From assembly GCA_038087015.1 (NCBI GenBank), contig JASBNA010000125.1, positions 1 to 53,353 of the forward strand: DNA of 53,353 bases. The letters run 5' to 3'. Under the pieces are notes generated by a model, which was not told where the DNA came from, did not search any database, and saw nothing but the letters and a program-made list of their open reading frames with translations. Shown here piece by piece: positions 12,140 through 24,501 of this stretch (positions are counted from its first letter, which is position 1; every line of letters begins with the position of its first letter). Source of the stretch: Cerrena zonata. Taxonomy: Eukaryota > Basidiomycota > Agaricomycetes > Polyporales > Cerrenaceae. The position numbers and the translations under genes were made by a program.

Positions 12140-13095
12140 TCAGTTGTTTCCAGGGACGTCCCGGCCTGTAATGGAAACGCAAGTCAGCAATCTGAAATGT
12201 GTACGAACAATCGGAAGGGTACCAACCAGTGAACTTCTTGAAGCCCTCTCCAAGAGCGTCGCCGATCTTGTCAGCAGTGTTGGAATCCTAGAGAACACCA
12301 GTCAATCAATATAACATCGAGCTTGTGACGTGGGAAATAGATACTAACAAGGTTGTAACCAGCCTTTTGAGCAGCGAAAGAAACACCCTTGTCCAACCAA
12401 TCGCCTCCGCCAGTTGAACCAGCTCCGTAGTTCGATCCTCCATAACCTCCAGACGACGAGTTGGTATTGTCGTTGTCATTACGGTTGTTGTTGGTGCTGC
12501 TGTTAGTGTTGGTGTTGGTATTGGAACCGTAACTGTCGTTGTTACTGGATCCATAGCTGTCGCTCTTGTTACTTGAGCCATAGCTATTGTCGTTGTCCTT
12601 CTTGGACCCATAGCTGTCGTTGTTGTTATCGGAGGTGGAGCGGGTGTTAGAACCGTAGCTATCGTTCTTGGATGAGCTGTTATAGTCGGAGGAAGAGTTG
12701 TTGTTCGAGGAGCCATAGCTGTTCTTGTTGTCGGAGCGATTCTTGTTTCCACTACCATACGAATCGTTCCCTGAAGAACCATAGCTGTCGGTGTTTGAAC
12801 TTCCGTACGAGTTAGAGTTATCGTTGTCACGGTCATTGTTACGGCTGCTGGAGTTGTCGGTACCGTCGTTGAAACCGTAAGATTCGCTCGAGGACTTTTG
12901 GCCAGTGGCGTTGTCCCTGTCGCCGAAGCCGTAGCTGTTCGAGTCGGAAGAGCTGTTGTCGGTGTTACGGTTTCCGCTACCGTAGGAGTTGGAGTTGGAG
13001 TTGTTGTCGTCATTATCACGACGACTAGAGCCGTAGCTGTTATCGTCATTGTCGCGACGAGAGCCGTAAGAGTCGGAGTTGTTGTTGTAGCTCAT
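12140..13095 (-). CDS. Low-complexity S/Y/G/N/D-rich protein with short conserved tail (277 aa)
   Basis: Three exons: 12349-13095, 12227-12287, 12140-12165. About 220 residues consist of imperfect DSYGSS/NSYGSS units mixed with Asn-Asp runs, starting MSYNNNSDSYGSRRD. This is a prion-like, disordered composition. The end is different in kind: WLDKGVSFAAQKAGYNL, then a charged amphipathic stretch (DKIGDALGEGFKKF) and TGRDVPGNN. Other basidiomycete proteins with SYGS repeats are known to carry a similar amphipathic tail; I know of no proven function. Stress-induced hydrophilic or condensate-forming roles are guesses. The repeats mean that the unit number may vary between strains. Confidence 0.78.
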
Positions 13096-15068
13096 GGTGG
13101 TAAGGGTAATGTGAGAAGGGGGACAGAAGACGAGACGGGATGGATGGGATAAAGGGGAAGTGGGGGAATAAAAGTTCAGATGCGTTGAGCTTGAGGAGCA
13201 TCATCGTTCTTGGTCCTCCTTAAATAGGACAACCCATCGGGGATTCAAACGAGCGGAGTGGTTTAATTCATTCCTCCTGTCCCCAGCTATGATGTGATCG
13301 ATAGACATCGGAACCTGTACGCAATGGAAGCTGACACCCCGAAGCGTACATGAGACCAGACCAAAGAGGAGGCGTGAACGAAACAACCGTTTCAAGCAAG
13401 GCACAGGAGTCGGCCTAGCCCGTGCGGCGGAGATTGATTGGGTCAGACGATGATGCTAGAATCCGTCCTTACAATTCTAGAGGTCCCTGGGGCTATGAAT
13501 CTGACAGAATAGGTGCAATGCTATACCTATTTCTCGTTAATGGTGTAAGGGAAGCTGGCAAAAGTGTTGCGTTAGCACGCTGTGCTCTCGCACGGATGAT
13601 GAGAGGTGGCGTGCGCTGGCGGAGTGAATATCGTACATCCGAATACCTAGAAGGATAGCCCCTAGCTCGGGTGATTAGTTTGTAAAAACATATGAAATGT
13701 AGACACAGTCAAATCCGTTGCACGTTCTTCGAGATGGGAAAGGAAAGTAAGTTATGATGTATTGCGCAGGAGGTCTAAAAAAAGAAGCGCCAAAGACACT
13801 CGGTACCCGGATTGCTGTGCAATATCGAGTGGAAGTGGAGTTTCCTCAGGGAACACTCACTTACGCCCTCTGGATCTGCATTGCGCCCCTTGTACTGGGT
13901 TAGTGACGTATCGTCCTTGAATTATTCATTCACAAGCTGAGGGACCTGGTTCTTAAATCCGGGTGATACCACCCCACTGAGATGAGGAAAAACATCGCTA
14001 TAATTAAGCTGCGTACCTGGATTCATGCCAGTGAACCACTACGTATGGTGACCCAAATAGAGAACGGTAGTTCGCTCGAAAGGTTTTCTTACCTCTATGT
14101 AATGTTCGGATGAACCCTCCAGAGACAGTTGAAATCGCAATTCCTAGGCAACATCACTACTCGATAACAGTGAGGCACTCTTAATCGAGATGATGCGTTT
14201 TCAACATAGGCTTACACTCAAGGGGTGAGATGAGCGAAGGAAACAAAATAATGACATCACCATGTAACACATTGTTACACAGCGTCACTGACGACTGACT
14301 CGTGTCACGTCTGCTACTCGTCATGCAATCGTCACAATCCCTCCTGGACCATTCCCTAGCCTCGATGATCTGCTCAATTGTGCAACTCGCTGTAACCTGC
14401 TCTTTGCCTGCTCTATACTGTTTGATATCCAACTTGAACTTCTGCCGCAGGAATGGTCCCTTACTCCTAAATACAATCCTTTCAATCACCCTCAAGCCTT
14501 GTCCTGTTGCCTACCGGTTCCCTCATGGTTCTGGTATCCGAGTCCAGTCGGTTTGCAATGGCGACGGCTCAAGCTACAACTTGAACTAACTGTCAAATGC
14601 TTGAAGAAACCATGGATATGAATCTTGCTTTCCAGTGACCTATTTGCCTCTAGTACGCAACACTAGTACCAAGATTCCGAGGATGTGAGTTACAAAGCAA
14701 GATTGGGGCACCGTTTAGTGCCTCAGATGAGCCGGGTCTCACGCGAGGCTTCAGAACATGCCCTATTTTCTGTGTCCTTGCAACTCATTCCTGCATTGTT
14801 CCGTTCTTGTTGCGGTGATTGAACAAATGCGTTTTTTCGACAAATGTATGAAATGCAATGCAGTCTTATCGCACTATTACAACATGCGTTACTTCCTAAT
14901 CTGACTTATTATTTGTCTGTGAAGGGTCCAGACGGTCATTCGGGTTATGTCGTGTTGGCAAGCCTTTTGTGCGTGGTAGCAGACGCGTGGGCCTTATTAG
15001 GTCTGGCGGTGAGCATCCGGCTCGTGACTAGACTTACAGAATAAGAGTCCCTGCTTCGGACGTCCTTG
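13096..15068. other. Long intergenic region, no gene supported
   Basis: Nearly 2 kb without a splice-consistent gene. Frames such as 14302-14589 (+) and 14181-14495 (-) overlap each other and show no domain. No long direct or inverted repeats were evident by eye. It may include long promoters or an unrecognised transcript. Confidence 0.4.
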
Positions 15069-15076
15069 TATAAAAG
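15069..15076 (+). promoter_or_regulatory. TATA box of the 15224 gene
   Basis: TATAAAAG, 148 bases before the ATG at 15224-15226. The distance leaves room for a 5' leader of about 120 bases. Confidence 0.5.
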
Positions 15077-15223
15077 ATTGAACGTTGCGTCCAAACCCAT
15101 GTAACCTCCTTTCCTCTGATCAACCACAATCCCCCACATTGCTTGCATACATCTACGCCCCACTCCACCCATCCTCCCATCTAGTTGCTGTATCTTCGTC
15201 TATCAACTCCCGAAGCCTTCAAT

Positions 15224-15644
15224 ATGGTACGCCTCATTCATCTATTTGCTTCATCGGCTTCGTGCTTATCATGTTTAGACATCGTACGCATCTGCTTCGA
15301 TCACTGAAGCACTTCAAGAACCGTTGGCAAACGGCTCACCCGAGTAAGTTCCCTTTTGGGTTTACGCCACCTGATGACTTACGATCACTTCAAGGTGGCG
15401 TGAATCTCGTATCTGCCGTCGGTGTAGACCATTTCGTAGGTTCTATGACATCGATACATATTGGAGACACCGACTTCAGAAACATGCTGGGGAGATCATG
15501 CAAGAGGTATATGGTGCCACTGCCTACTCCGCCCCTGGTCCTGGTCTCAGTGCTTCTGGTTCGTCGCCTCGCTCTACACCATCTCCGACTTCAGGGCCTG
15601 TTAGTATCGAAGAAGAAATGGATGTCGAGATGCAGATGGATTGA
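15224..15644 (+). CDS. Small protein with possible C2H2-like finger (105 aa)
   Basis: Three exons: 15224-15226 (the ATG alone), 15279-15343, 15395-15644. The first intron starts directly after the start codon. All junctions are GT-AG and the frame stays open for 106 codons. The product reads MTSYASASITEALQEPLANG, then ICRRCRPFRRFYDIDTYWRH with a further histidine five residues on. The spacing C-x2-C-x14-H-x4-H is slightly longer than a classic C2H2 finger. The tail is Ser/Pro-rich and ends in an acidic Met-rich MDVEMQMD. A TATA box lies upstream. No family was recognised. Because coding potential depends on the splice calls, a non-coding transcript remains possible. Confidence 0.5.
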
Positions 15645-16240
15645 GTGACACCAGCTTGTCATTATGAGACTCTATCATGAGTCTCACATCTCTTCATCGG
15701 TGATTTATCGTTTCACTGCTTCTACCTCTCGGTTAACTGTAGACGCTCTCGGATATTCTACTGCCATCACATTCAACATCTGTAAAAGTATGTCTACTTC
15801 TCATTCATCTTTCATCTGTACTCTTCTGTACTATATGGCCAGTATAGACAATATGTACTGTACTGCCCTCATACCCGTTATTTATAAGTCGCTCATCATA
15901 ATTCCGGTCAGCGTCAATTGACTTACTACCCACCATAACTTGATGATTAATGACTTCTGTGAGAGACCCTTAGTCTCGTTCATCTCAAATGCGTCGGTGA
16001 GACTCTACTATCCCCTCAACCGACCATTGACTCGTGCTTTCATGTTTAGATAGGTGTTGTTCTCTTGCTAACTTGGTGATTACAGGTGTTTCCCTGTGTT
16101 TCTCTACTGGGATCGTGTTTCAACTAGTTCATCGCATCATTATATTTGATACCGCGGCTACATCTTCTGCACACGACCGACCTGATCGTCCGCGTCAGGG
16201 GATATATTTTGATTAATCCGTGAGACATGTACAGTAACCG
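15645..16240. other. Intergenic
   Basis: Some 600 bases with short frames only. No repeat, RNA gene or splice-supported exon was seen. Confidence 0.45.
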
Positions 16241-16248
16241 TATAAAAG
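16241..16248 (+). promoter_or_regulatory. TATA box of the 16480 gene
   Basis: TATAAAAG on the plus strand, about 240 bases before the chosen start. A pyrimidine-rich stretch (near 16345), usual around fungal transcription starts, lies between. Confidence 0.5.
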
Positions 16249-16479
16249 TACAGCTTGACTTGGCTGGTCGCTCCTTGCTCCTGCTCCCTTGACCAGAGCA
16301 CCAGCCTAGCCACTCATTACAGCAGCCTCTGCGCTCGCTCGCTTTTTCCTTTTTCTTTCTTCACAAAGGCACCAGGTTATCCAGTCGCTGGCCGATTGGA
16401 AGTCTCGTTGAACGCGCTTTCCATTAACCCATTTCCAGGAAATTTACGAGTTACACGTTCTAGAACGTTTTTGATCACG

Positions 16480-17900
16480 ATGATGACAACGAATATCCAA
16501 CCTAGTTTGCACATCCCCAACCTTATGTCCGTCGTAGTCAAGAGAGTCGGGTCGGGAGAAGCACAACGTTCTGGCTCCCCTCGTCGTCTCCAGCTGGGGT
16601 CAATGAGCACCAGGTACGCATCAAAATCACAGTTGGTTGTCATAATGGTCTGATCCCCTGTTTGGTTACCGAAGACCTCACATCGCTCCTTGGCGACCTC
16701 TTTTCCAGAAGTCTCAACAGTGTAATGCATGGATCCTTGCATACTTGCACTCTCTTGCGGAGAGTATCCCTCGCATCGTTGTGCTCGACACATCTGCGCT
16801 CTCACACGGAATTCCGGACAGTCCCGACTATGACAGCATCTTGTTCGAACTTCATGATGGACAGCAGCTTGCAGTGCCTATGACAACTTCCATAACGGCT
16901 TCAGAGCGCCCTGTTCTGAGATTACAGGTATGTGGTATGCTTCATCAGCTGTTGTTGGTTCTTGGTACACAACAGATTCACTAACACCAATTCACCATCT
17001 AGCATCCCCATCTCGCATCCTTTGTCAATCACTCCCAGACTGATGATGATGCAGTGAGACCCGATTCGGAGGAAGTCAACGAGCGTGTGTACCCTCCGAT
17101 CAGCAGTGATGTGTTGGAGATTGCCATGTGTATCTCAGAGGAGATAGCTCGGTTGAGCAATGCTCCGAGTCCCATACCTACGAACATGCCTATCTTGTTC
17201 GCGGATCTGGATGATTCGGCAGTACGACGTTTGAACAGTTGGTTGATCACACGATACAACTGGAAGGATGGTATCTCGACCCTAACCAGCCCCCATGTTT
17301 CGCCTGAAACCCTGGCATGCGACATTACGAGTGTTCCCTCAACAATTCGCGTGAAGGAACCTGTACCCCCTCCACAGCGTCGCCGTCGCCCCAGAAGAAA
17401 CTTGTCCGTGACCGTTCCCAAACCGGAGATCGTTTCTTTGGTCCCTACTGCCTCGTCGGTAACATCTGCTCAGAAGTTCCCCGCTCCTGCATACCAGACT
17501 CCTTCCGTTCCCATGTCAAAGAACGGAGACGACATTGTCCTCAATCTCGGCATGGCCTCATATGAATCCTGGACTGGCAAGAAGTCAGGGTACGTCAACT
17601 CAAGCATGGTACATATAACATGAAACTAATATTCTCACTATTTTCAGAATCATCGTCGGACTCATGACTCTGGGAGCACTATTCGGATCCCCCATATCCA
17701 ATTCCTTTGGACAGATGCGACACCAGAGAACACCGTTTGACCGGTCTACGCATGCCTTCCTTGATATTCGTTCCCCTCCCGTAGAACATACCTCCATTCT
17801 TTCCCCTTGGCTTGACGTTCTTCACTTCCACGGCCACGAACCGGTTCAGTCACCCTGGATAGCCGACCAAGCGCAGTCGGATTTCCCACTTAGTCCTTGA
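16480..17900 (+). CDS. Hypothetical protein, unrecognised (408 aa)
   Basis: Four exons: 16480-16613, 16675-16927, 17003-17589, 17648-17900; phases 2, 0 and 2 all agree. Two ATGs are adjacent at 16480 and 16483; a third in frame at 16525 is also possible. The middle part has folded-protein texture: QQCNAWILAYLHSLAE, then RIVVLDTSALSHGIPDSP, then LEIAMCISEEIARLSN and MPILFADLDDSAVRRL. A basic Pro-rich linker follows (PPPQRRRRPRRN), then a short hydrophobic segment (GIIVGLMTLGALFG) that is marginal as a membrane helix. No conserved family was recognised. Predicted location is unclear because the basic linker could be a nuclear signal. Confidence 0.6.
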
Positions 17901-17920
17901 ATCCTCTGATACCTTTCTTC

Positions 17921-18524
17921 ATGACCTTGCACGAACGAGACGACAAGGCGGCGGATATTGTCTCCATATACTCATTATCTAGATACCCTTGGAGGCAGTG
18001 CCACACATCCCGTCGCCCACGACCTGGGCCTTTCCCACTTTTGCATTCTTTTATCATCGGACTGGTTTCCTTTATCTCGTACATTGCGTGTGTAGTCTCA
18101 GCAGGTTCAATAATACTTATGCTGTTTTGAGTGGTCATAACATTTTGTGCGAACCTCAGGTCAGACGTCTTGAGCGAGCGTAAGCCATCCTACTCTCTAG
18201 CTCATCAATAATCTATATTTCTCCTTTTCTTTCAGGACAGCTGCTCTGAAAGGCTACTGTTTTGTAACTACGGTGACAGAAATTCAACGACGACGCGAAA
18301 GCTCGAGACGTAGGTCCGCAGACGAGAGAGAAGGTTTCTATACTTTTGGGGGAGGATTAGATACCTTCTTGGTCATCTCTTCGCACCGAGTCATCGTTCG
18401 AGCCCGATGGTCTAAAGTCCTATATTTAGAACAGCTCGAACCCACGGACACACTCCCCCTCGCGTATATGCTTTCTTCAAATCTCCGACTCGTCCTTCCT
18501 AATCGGTCGAGACATTTCCTGTAA
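17921..18524 (+). other. Possible small gene downstream of 16480-17900
   Basis: An ATG at 17921 opens a frame with a hydrophobic helix (LHSFIIGLVSFISYIACV). Two introns, about 18090-18158 and 18180-18235, would link it in frame to RATAALKGYCFVTTVTEIQ and a basic tail ending NRSRHFLstop at 18524. The second intron has good signals (gtaagc, ttcag), but the first donor (gtagtc) is weak. It may instead be 3' sequence of the preceding gene. Listed only as a candidate. Confidence 0.25.
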
Positions 18525-19180
18525 AGGAAAGTCTTCTATTCAAGTTCAGTTTCTTTACTTGATATTCCGCCCATTCTTCTGTTACTTCTTACTTGTCTCG
18601 CACCAATCAAAATCCGGGGATCCTCTGCCAACAGTACGGCTTGAGAGGGATCTGGTTGTGTATAAATACTCAGAATTTGCGCATCTTCATACATTTTCTC
18701 TTTTCCACTTGAACACCCATCTGCTACTGATACCCTTCAGGGTATTGTTGACCGTCTTTCGTCTTCGTTCTCATCCCGCCAATCGACTCTCGCCTTCGTG
18801 TTCCGTCGCCGCTAGTCATCTCATATACTCGTCCCATTTCGCTACTTACAACAAAAGCGGTCGGTGTTCTCGTTCATCGGAATTCAAGCACTTTGTTTCT
18901 TGACATACCAAGTCAATATTAAAACCACCCCCGAGTCATTAGTACTGTTCCGGGGTCTTACAAGTGCTAATCCGGTACTGGAGTGGTACGCTTCCGGCAA
19001 TTCTAATTCCAATTTAGGGTGAGCGCGTTCCGTGACGACGCGTTATGTCACAGTAACATCCGGTCATTACCAGTTTCACGGCTTTCCCTCATACTCCCAC
19101 TTACCCTTGTTCCATCTCTCCCTCCCTCTCAAACCACTTCCCTTTGAACACCCGAACATTCCTTCAGAACACAGTTGACG
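18525..19180. other. Intergenic with an orphan TATA-like site
   Basis: A TATAAATA site at 18661-18668 has no open frame with an ATG behind it, so it may drive a non-coding transcript or be fortuitous. The last 100 bases before 19181 are pyrimidine-rich and likely form the UBA2 promoter and leader. Confidence 0.4.
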
Positions 19181-21577
19181 ATGTCCAAGAAAACTGGTAC
19201 ATTGAAACGAAATTTCCATGCTGAGGCCGTACTCGGTCCGGAACTCTCGGCGCGTCTTCCACAAACGAAAGTGCTTCTGGTCGGTGCTGGAGGTATTGGA
19301 TGTGAACTACGTGCGTGATATCATGATTATTATTGGAACTTCAGTAGAGAATAATTTCGGTGTTTTTATACAGTGAAGAATATCGTCCTGGCTGGTTTTG
19401 GTCATATCACACTACTAGACCTGGACACCATTGATCTTTCCAACTTGAACAGACAGTTTCTGTTCCGTAAGAAGGATGTCAAACAGAGTAAAGCCTTGGT
19501 GAGGATTAATAAAAATTTCTGCTTAATATTTCGACTGAGCATGTCTGACCAACTTAGGTTGCTGCCAAAACCGCCGCGGCGTTTAATCCGAACGTCCGCA
19601 TTACCCCAATACATGGCAACATTAAAGAGCCACAATTCGACATTGCTTGGTTCCGAGGGTTTGACATAGTGCTCAACGCACTAGATAACCTCGATGCTCG
19701 CAGACACGTCAACAAAATGTGTCTTGCGGCCAACGTTCCGCTGGTAGAATCCGGAACAGCTGGCTACCTCGGCCAAGTACAGCCTATAGTTAAGGATAGG
19801 ACGGAATGCTTCGATTGTGTTCCTAAACCTACCCCCAAGACGTTCCCGGTGTGCACAATTCGCTCGACGCCATCACAGCCCATTCATTGCATTGTGTGGG
19901 CGAAGAGTTATCTAATTCCGTGAGTGTCTTGGTCTCTTGCTGCCCTCTATACACTGATTTAACATGTATATCAGCCAACTTTTCGGAGAAGACGAAGACT
20001 CTGGGGGAGAGCTGGATGAGGCCGAGAAACAGGGTGAAAATGGTACATGTCGATCACATCGGAGATTCGTATGACGGAGAGTATTGACTGAAGTAAACTT
20101 TACAGCACAGGAGATTGCAACCCTTCGAAAAGAAGCCCAAGCGTTCAAGGTTGTACGGTCATTGTTACGTACAACTACTGAATCGGGCGAGTCAGATGCT
20201 GCGAAGCGAGCATTTGAGAAGGTGTTCCATTCAGATATCCTCAACTTGCTTTCTATGGCAGACATGTGGAAGTCGCGTGCACCCCCTACTCCGTTGGAAT
20301 TTGACGCGATTCGAAAGGGTACATTCAAACTAGATAAGGATTCCGCCCAGACAAACGGCACTTCAAACACGAATGGCTCTACAAGAAATGGCTCAAAATC
20401 AGCTCCCGGGAATACCGCCGCTCCTGAGAACACCTCTAACGACTCACAGGCTGCGTCAACTTCCAAACCGAGTTTAAAGGACCAACGCGCACTGACCCTG
20501 CAAGATAGTCTTGAGCTATTTGTGTCTAGGTGTGTGCAATCATATATCACACCACCGTATTCTATGAGCTCATTGATGTCATAGTACAAACAAATTAGCT
20601 GCGCGTCTTCAAGCAGGCGAAGATACCATCTCGTTCGATAAAGATGATGATGACACTCTGGATTTCGTCACCGCCGCCTCTAACTTGAGATCTGCCGCGT
20701 ACGGAATCGCTGGCAAAACGCGCTGGGAAGTCAAAGGTTTGTGAACTTGTGATATTGTTAAGGCGATGTGCTGACGATCATGTACCGACAGAGATGGCTG
20801 GCAACATCATTCCTGCTATTGCAACCACCAATGCCATCATCTCTGGTCTCATCGTCCTCCAGGCGTTCCATCTTCTTCGCAAATCATACAACAAACTTCG
20901 CAACGTCCATGTACAATTCAAACCTACCATGCCGCTCAGCAGCATCAGCATGAGTCCTGCGAACCCTGATTGTGGGATATGCCGAGATACCTATACTGAG
21001 CTTCTCTGTGATCCATCCAGGGTCACATTAGGTGAAGTTGTGAGCGGCATCCTTGGCGAAAACACCAGGGATGTTAGCGTTTATGAGGACAAACGTGTAC
21101 TCAGTGATCCAGACTGGGACGACAATCTGGAAAGAACATTGGAGAGTCTCAATGTGACTCGAGGGAAATTCTTGTCTATCGTCGACGACGACGGTGAGTA
21201 CGAGACCATCCAGGTTGGCATTGGCGCGCTACCGTGAGTCGTGATCTTCAAGTTATTTATCGATATTCCTAACTTTACGCTGTTATAGACCGAATCATTC
21301 TGTCGACGAGTCCTCATTCATTCTTCCCAATCCTCTTCCATCTCCACCTAAGAAGGTTAAACCTGCTCCGCCAGCACCTTCGACGCCACCCCCGCCACAG
21401 TCAAAGAAGCGTCCCGCCCCAGACGATGGCGAAGCACCTTCTGCGAAGAGACCACGAACAGTTGACGATGCCTCTTTTACTCCCAGTAAGAGACGACGTC
21501 TGGAAGATGATGGTCTCATTCTTCTGGACTCTGCAGATGAAGTTATAGACGATGATGCTGTTATAGTTATTGACTAA
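19181..21577 (+). CDS. UBA2: SUMO-activating enzyme E1 catalytic subunit UBA2 (663 aa)
   Basis: Eight exons: 19181-19310, 19374-19498, 19558-19919, 19975-20042, 20106-20529, 20585-20736, 20792-21233, 21289-21577. UBA2 pairs with AOS1 in the nucleus, adenylates SUMO, and carries it as a thioester before transfer to UBC9. Visible hallmarks: the nucleotide-binding loop [13 protein letters not shown] near residues 31-43, [43 protein letters not shown], zinc cysteines in ECFDC and DCGIC, and the catalytic cysteine in [18 protein letters not shown] (about residue 184). The ubiquitin-fold region contains [18 protein letters not shown]. The tail has several basic nuclear signals (KKRPAP, AKRPRTV, SKRRRLE) and ends in VIVID, a SUMO-interacting motif, as in other UBA2 proteins. 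Length is close to the family norm. A clear housekeeping gene. Confidence 0.97.
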
Positions 21578-22185
21578 CCTTTACGTATTACTGGACTATT
21601 TTATTCTATTCCTTCATGCTGACTGTTTTAGTTTATTGTCTTATCAATGTTCAGTAATTCATAGGTCACCTCTTCACCCCTCTCTGTCGACTAACTACAC
21701 CTAATTTTGTGATCCTACCAACTCCAACTTGAGGTGAGCTGTTCTATTTCATTTCATAGGAATCGGGATCGGGCGTTTCTTGGCACGGGATCTCTTGCGT
21801 TTATTACCATATCCGGTAACCTCTTCATTTCGAGGCCTAATTGCCAAAGCGGGACTGACAATAAGCCATTCAAGCGGAAACGCCGTGTAACTCGCCATAC
21901 CTTTTCCCACCTCATGATGCAATCTTTTTTGTCTGGTGCTAAAGGAGGCAAATGGAAGCGAATTATGGAATTGCCATCAAAATGTCTAGAAGACCTTTTT
22001 GTCTCGCACTATCGTGACCCTCGAGGTACATATACCTGGTGGCCTCAATCTCAAGCTCCTGACTTTCTGTCTCTCATCTCATCCTAGACGACAACCCCGG
22101 TGGTCTGTCGTTACGCGTTTTCGGTGGCCATCTCACTCTCCTACCTCCTAACATCGTGTTATCTTCTAATTGCTGACTCCTGGCC
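21578..22185. other. Intergenic between UBA2 and the 22186 gene
   Basis: A 117-codon frame at 21734-22087 ends in RGTYTWWPQSQAPDFL, which faintly recalls an ExoIII-type nuclease segment, but there are no partner exons and no other nuclease motif. It was not called as a gene. The rest is AT-rich flank. Confidence 0.4.
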
Positions 22186-23280
22186 ATGTCGAATGTATCT
22201 CATGCAGCAATCGTATTCCCTCGCCCTCCGCCGACATGTAATACTCTGACACCGGAAGAACGTGCAAAGCTGTTGCGTTCTACTGCTAAGCTGGGGCAGC
22301 TGTTAGGTAGTACACCTCATGTCGTCGATGAGATCACAGATCGTGAGTCGCCACATGCTTCTAACCCATCCTTACGCCACAATTACTGATATCCACTTAC
22401 AGTCCCGATGAACAAACCCCTACCTCTTCCTCCACTTCCTGGAAAACCTAGGAGATCCGGATTGAGTGGAGTGGCCTCTCGCGATGAGAATGCCGAGTGG
22501 CAGAAGATCCGGGTTCATTCACCCGACTCCGTTTCCTCCTCCACTTCAAGGGCCAGCACGTCGTCGTCAAGATCTTCTCTATCCCACTCCGCATCGGCTA
22601 TTGCGACTAACGCTGAGACAGAAGAGGGGTGGAGAGTTCGGTTCTCTGGACTCCGTCCTCCATTATTGCGACTAGGATTTGGCAAATCCGATAAGATCCC
22701 CACATACACACCACCACCCTCGTATGACATAGATACGAGTTTCCCAGACACTGAAACCTCTCCGCCACCGAACTTCGTTATCCGCTCCGATGCCTCTATC
22801 AAGAGGGAGAAGATGCGTAGATTGACAAAGAAGCTTGGCGAAGGAGTTCCCGTCGATCTCGTGTTCCCGCCTTCAGTGGCCGAGGAAGACGAAGAAGTAA
22901 TCATCCATAGCCCGTCATCACCCTCATCACCTTCGAGTACCATGTCATCTAATAGCTCGTTGGATTCTGCGACATCATCCTCATCTACTTCTACAACCTC
23001 AACCCTGTTATCTGTCCATTCCGATTCCTCCAGTAGTTATGGGAAATCGAGAATGCGACACGAATCGTATTATCAAGCTCCTCGAAGGTCACATTTCGTC
23101 AAGGATCTTCCCGACTTCCCTTGTCAAGAACGTCAGTTGACGATTCACTATGAAACACCAGAAGAACATGGATACGGTTCGGAGACCTTCGAGGGGTTGA
23201 AACGTGCTATCGCTCCAACTTCGCGAACGAAAAGAGCACCTGTACCTCGGAAGCCTGTTCCTCGGATTCAGATTCCTTAA
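22186..23280 (+). CDS. Ser/Pro-rich hypothetical protein (344 aa)
   Basis: Two exons, 22186-22342 and 22403-23280, joined in phase 1. The N-terminus holds an ordered stretch, LTPEERAKLLRSTAKLGQLL followed by GSTPHVVDE. A second likely ordered block is IKREKMRRLTKKLGEGVPVD followed by LVFPP. Between and after these lie long Ser-rich segments (SSSTSRASTSSSRSSLSHSA and SSTSTTSTLLSVHSDSSSS). The C-terminus is basic (RTKRAPVPRKPVPRIQIP). Similar basidiomycete proteins with the STAKLGQLLG block are common in my recollection, without an assigned function. Many phosphorylation sites would be expected. The start codon is the first ATG after a pyrimidine-rich leader. Confidence 0.75.
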
Positions 23281-23935
23281 TTTATCTTATTATTTCGATC
23301 TCGTTATTGCATTTATTGGAAACGGGTTTCCAGTACTAACCGTTCTTTGGACATTCGTTTCTCGTTTTTACTCATTGTATTGTTTTCTTGACAGCATCGT
23401 TTTCTTCATCTCGTTTGTTTTGGGCTTTGTATGACATCTTTATTATAGCTATCATTTAGGATCCTGTCCATCTTAACGATGGAAACACTAGGCTACTGCA
23501 TCAATCGAACTTCTTATTGTGCACCCATCGCTTCTATCAGAGCAAGACTATCTCGACAGCAAACCTAGATCGTGACACAGTTTGAAATGAGTATTAATGG
23601 CGCTGTAATGCTTGACATGATGATCGAAATATAACTTAATGGGTCTAAGTAAACGGGACTTGAGAGGCAGTTCTGAATAGTAAATACAATCTCAAATAAT
23701 TTTAAATACCATCCCTCCGAAGGACTTGCCTAGTGCATTGGGAAATAGAATGCATCCAAAGTAGAGAAGCAGATCTTGTTGGCCCAGTTGTGGGTACGGG
23801 TCTGCTTAACATTTCGAACATGATATAGAAATTGAATTGTATACTTGATCTTCAATATAGGATTCTATCTATGAGGCCTGAGGAGTAGCCACCACTTATG
23901 ATACATGCCAGTGGCTGGAACGATCACTTTAATGA
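23281..23935. other. Intergenic, 3' flank of the broken methyltransferase
   Basis: AT-rich and free of supported frames. It joins the 3' ends of two converging genes (22186-23280 plus, and the methyltransferase minus). Confidence 0.45.
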
Positions 23936-24475
23936 TCAGATAATGCTAACACTCCATATCAACATGTTCGTCTGGTGTCGCGCCTGGAAAACTTGCGTAT
24001 TAAACCCTTCCGTTAAGGAAGCTTCCACCTTGACATGATTCTCCGCAAAGTCCGCAGATACAAGTTCCGTGAAGACCTTCTCCCAAAGTTTCGGCCATGA
24101 AGCGGGCGAATGGCCATAACGAATTCTAAAAATAAATATACACCAAATCATGGAGTCAACCCACTATTAATAGAATAAAGGGAGGACAGACCTTCCCATA
24201 TGATCGTCGATATAACACTCTTCAGGTAACCCTTGATGCCTTCCAAAGATAACGGAGCCTGGTTGAAGCTTGAGTAAACTTGCGACTCGGCAGGCTAGTT
24301 GGTATTGGGTGGGTTCGTCGAATAAATGGAATAAGGCCCCGGTGTAGAAATGTGATATAGCTCCTCGTAACTGCCCGATCTCTGTCACTTTGGATATTTC
24401 AATGAGAGGGGGAGTATCAGCTAGCTCGACGGGAATGTCGAATATATCGGAGGTGAAGAAATGGATTGGACTCAT

Positions 24476-24501
24476 CAGGAAAAACACCCCCTGCTAACCA
24501 G
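24476..24501 (+). repeat. Plavaka left terminal inverted repeat
   Basis: Pairs with 32339-32364. Over about 26 bases roughly three quarters match, including CAGGAAAA, a C-run and CTAACCA. The outermost CAGG is shared exactly. Confidence 0.75.

Noticed and set aside
12898..13152. Valine-rich plus-strand frame
   Set aside because: It is the antisense shadow of the Asn/Ser/Gly/Tyr repeat gene.
14302..14589. 95-codon hydrophobic plus-strand frame
   Set aside because: Overlapped by an equally long minus frame, no splice partners, no domain.
21734..22087. Possible ExoIII/AP-endonuclease fragment (GTYTWWPQ)
   Set aside because: A single short resemblance without the other family motifs, partner exons or intact frame; likely chance.
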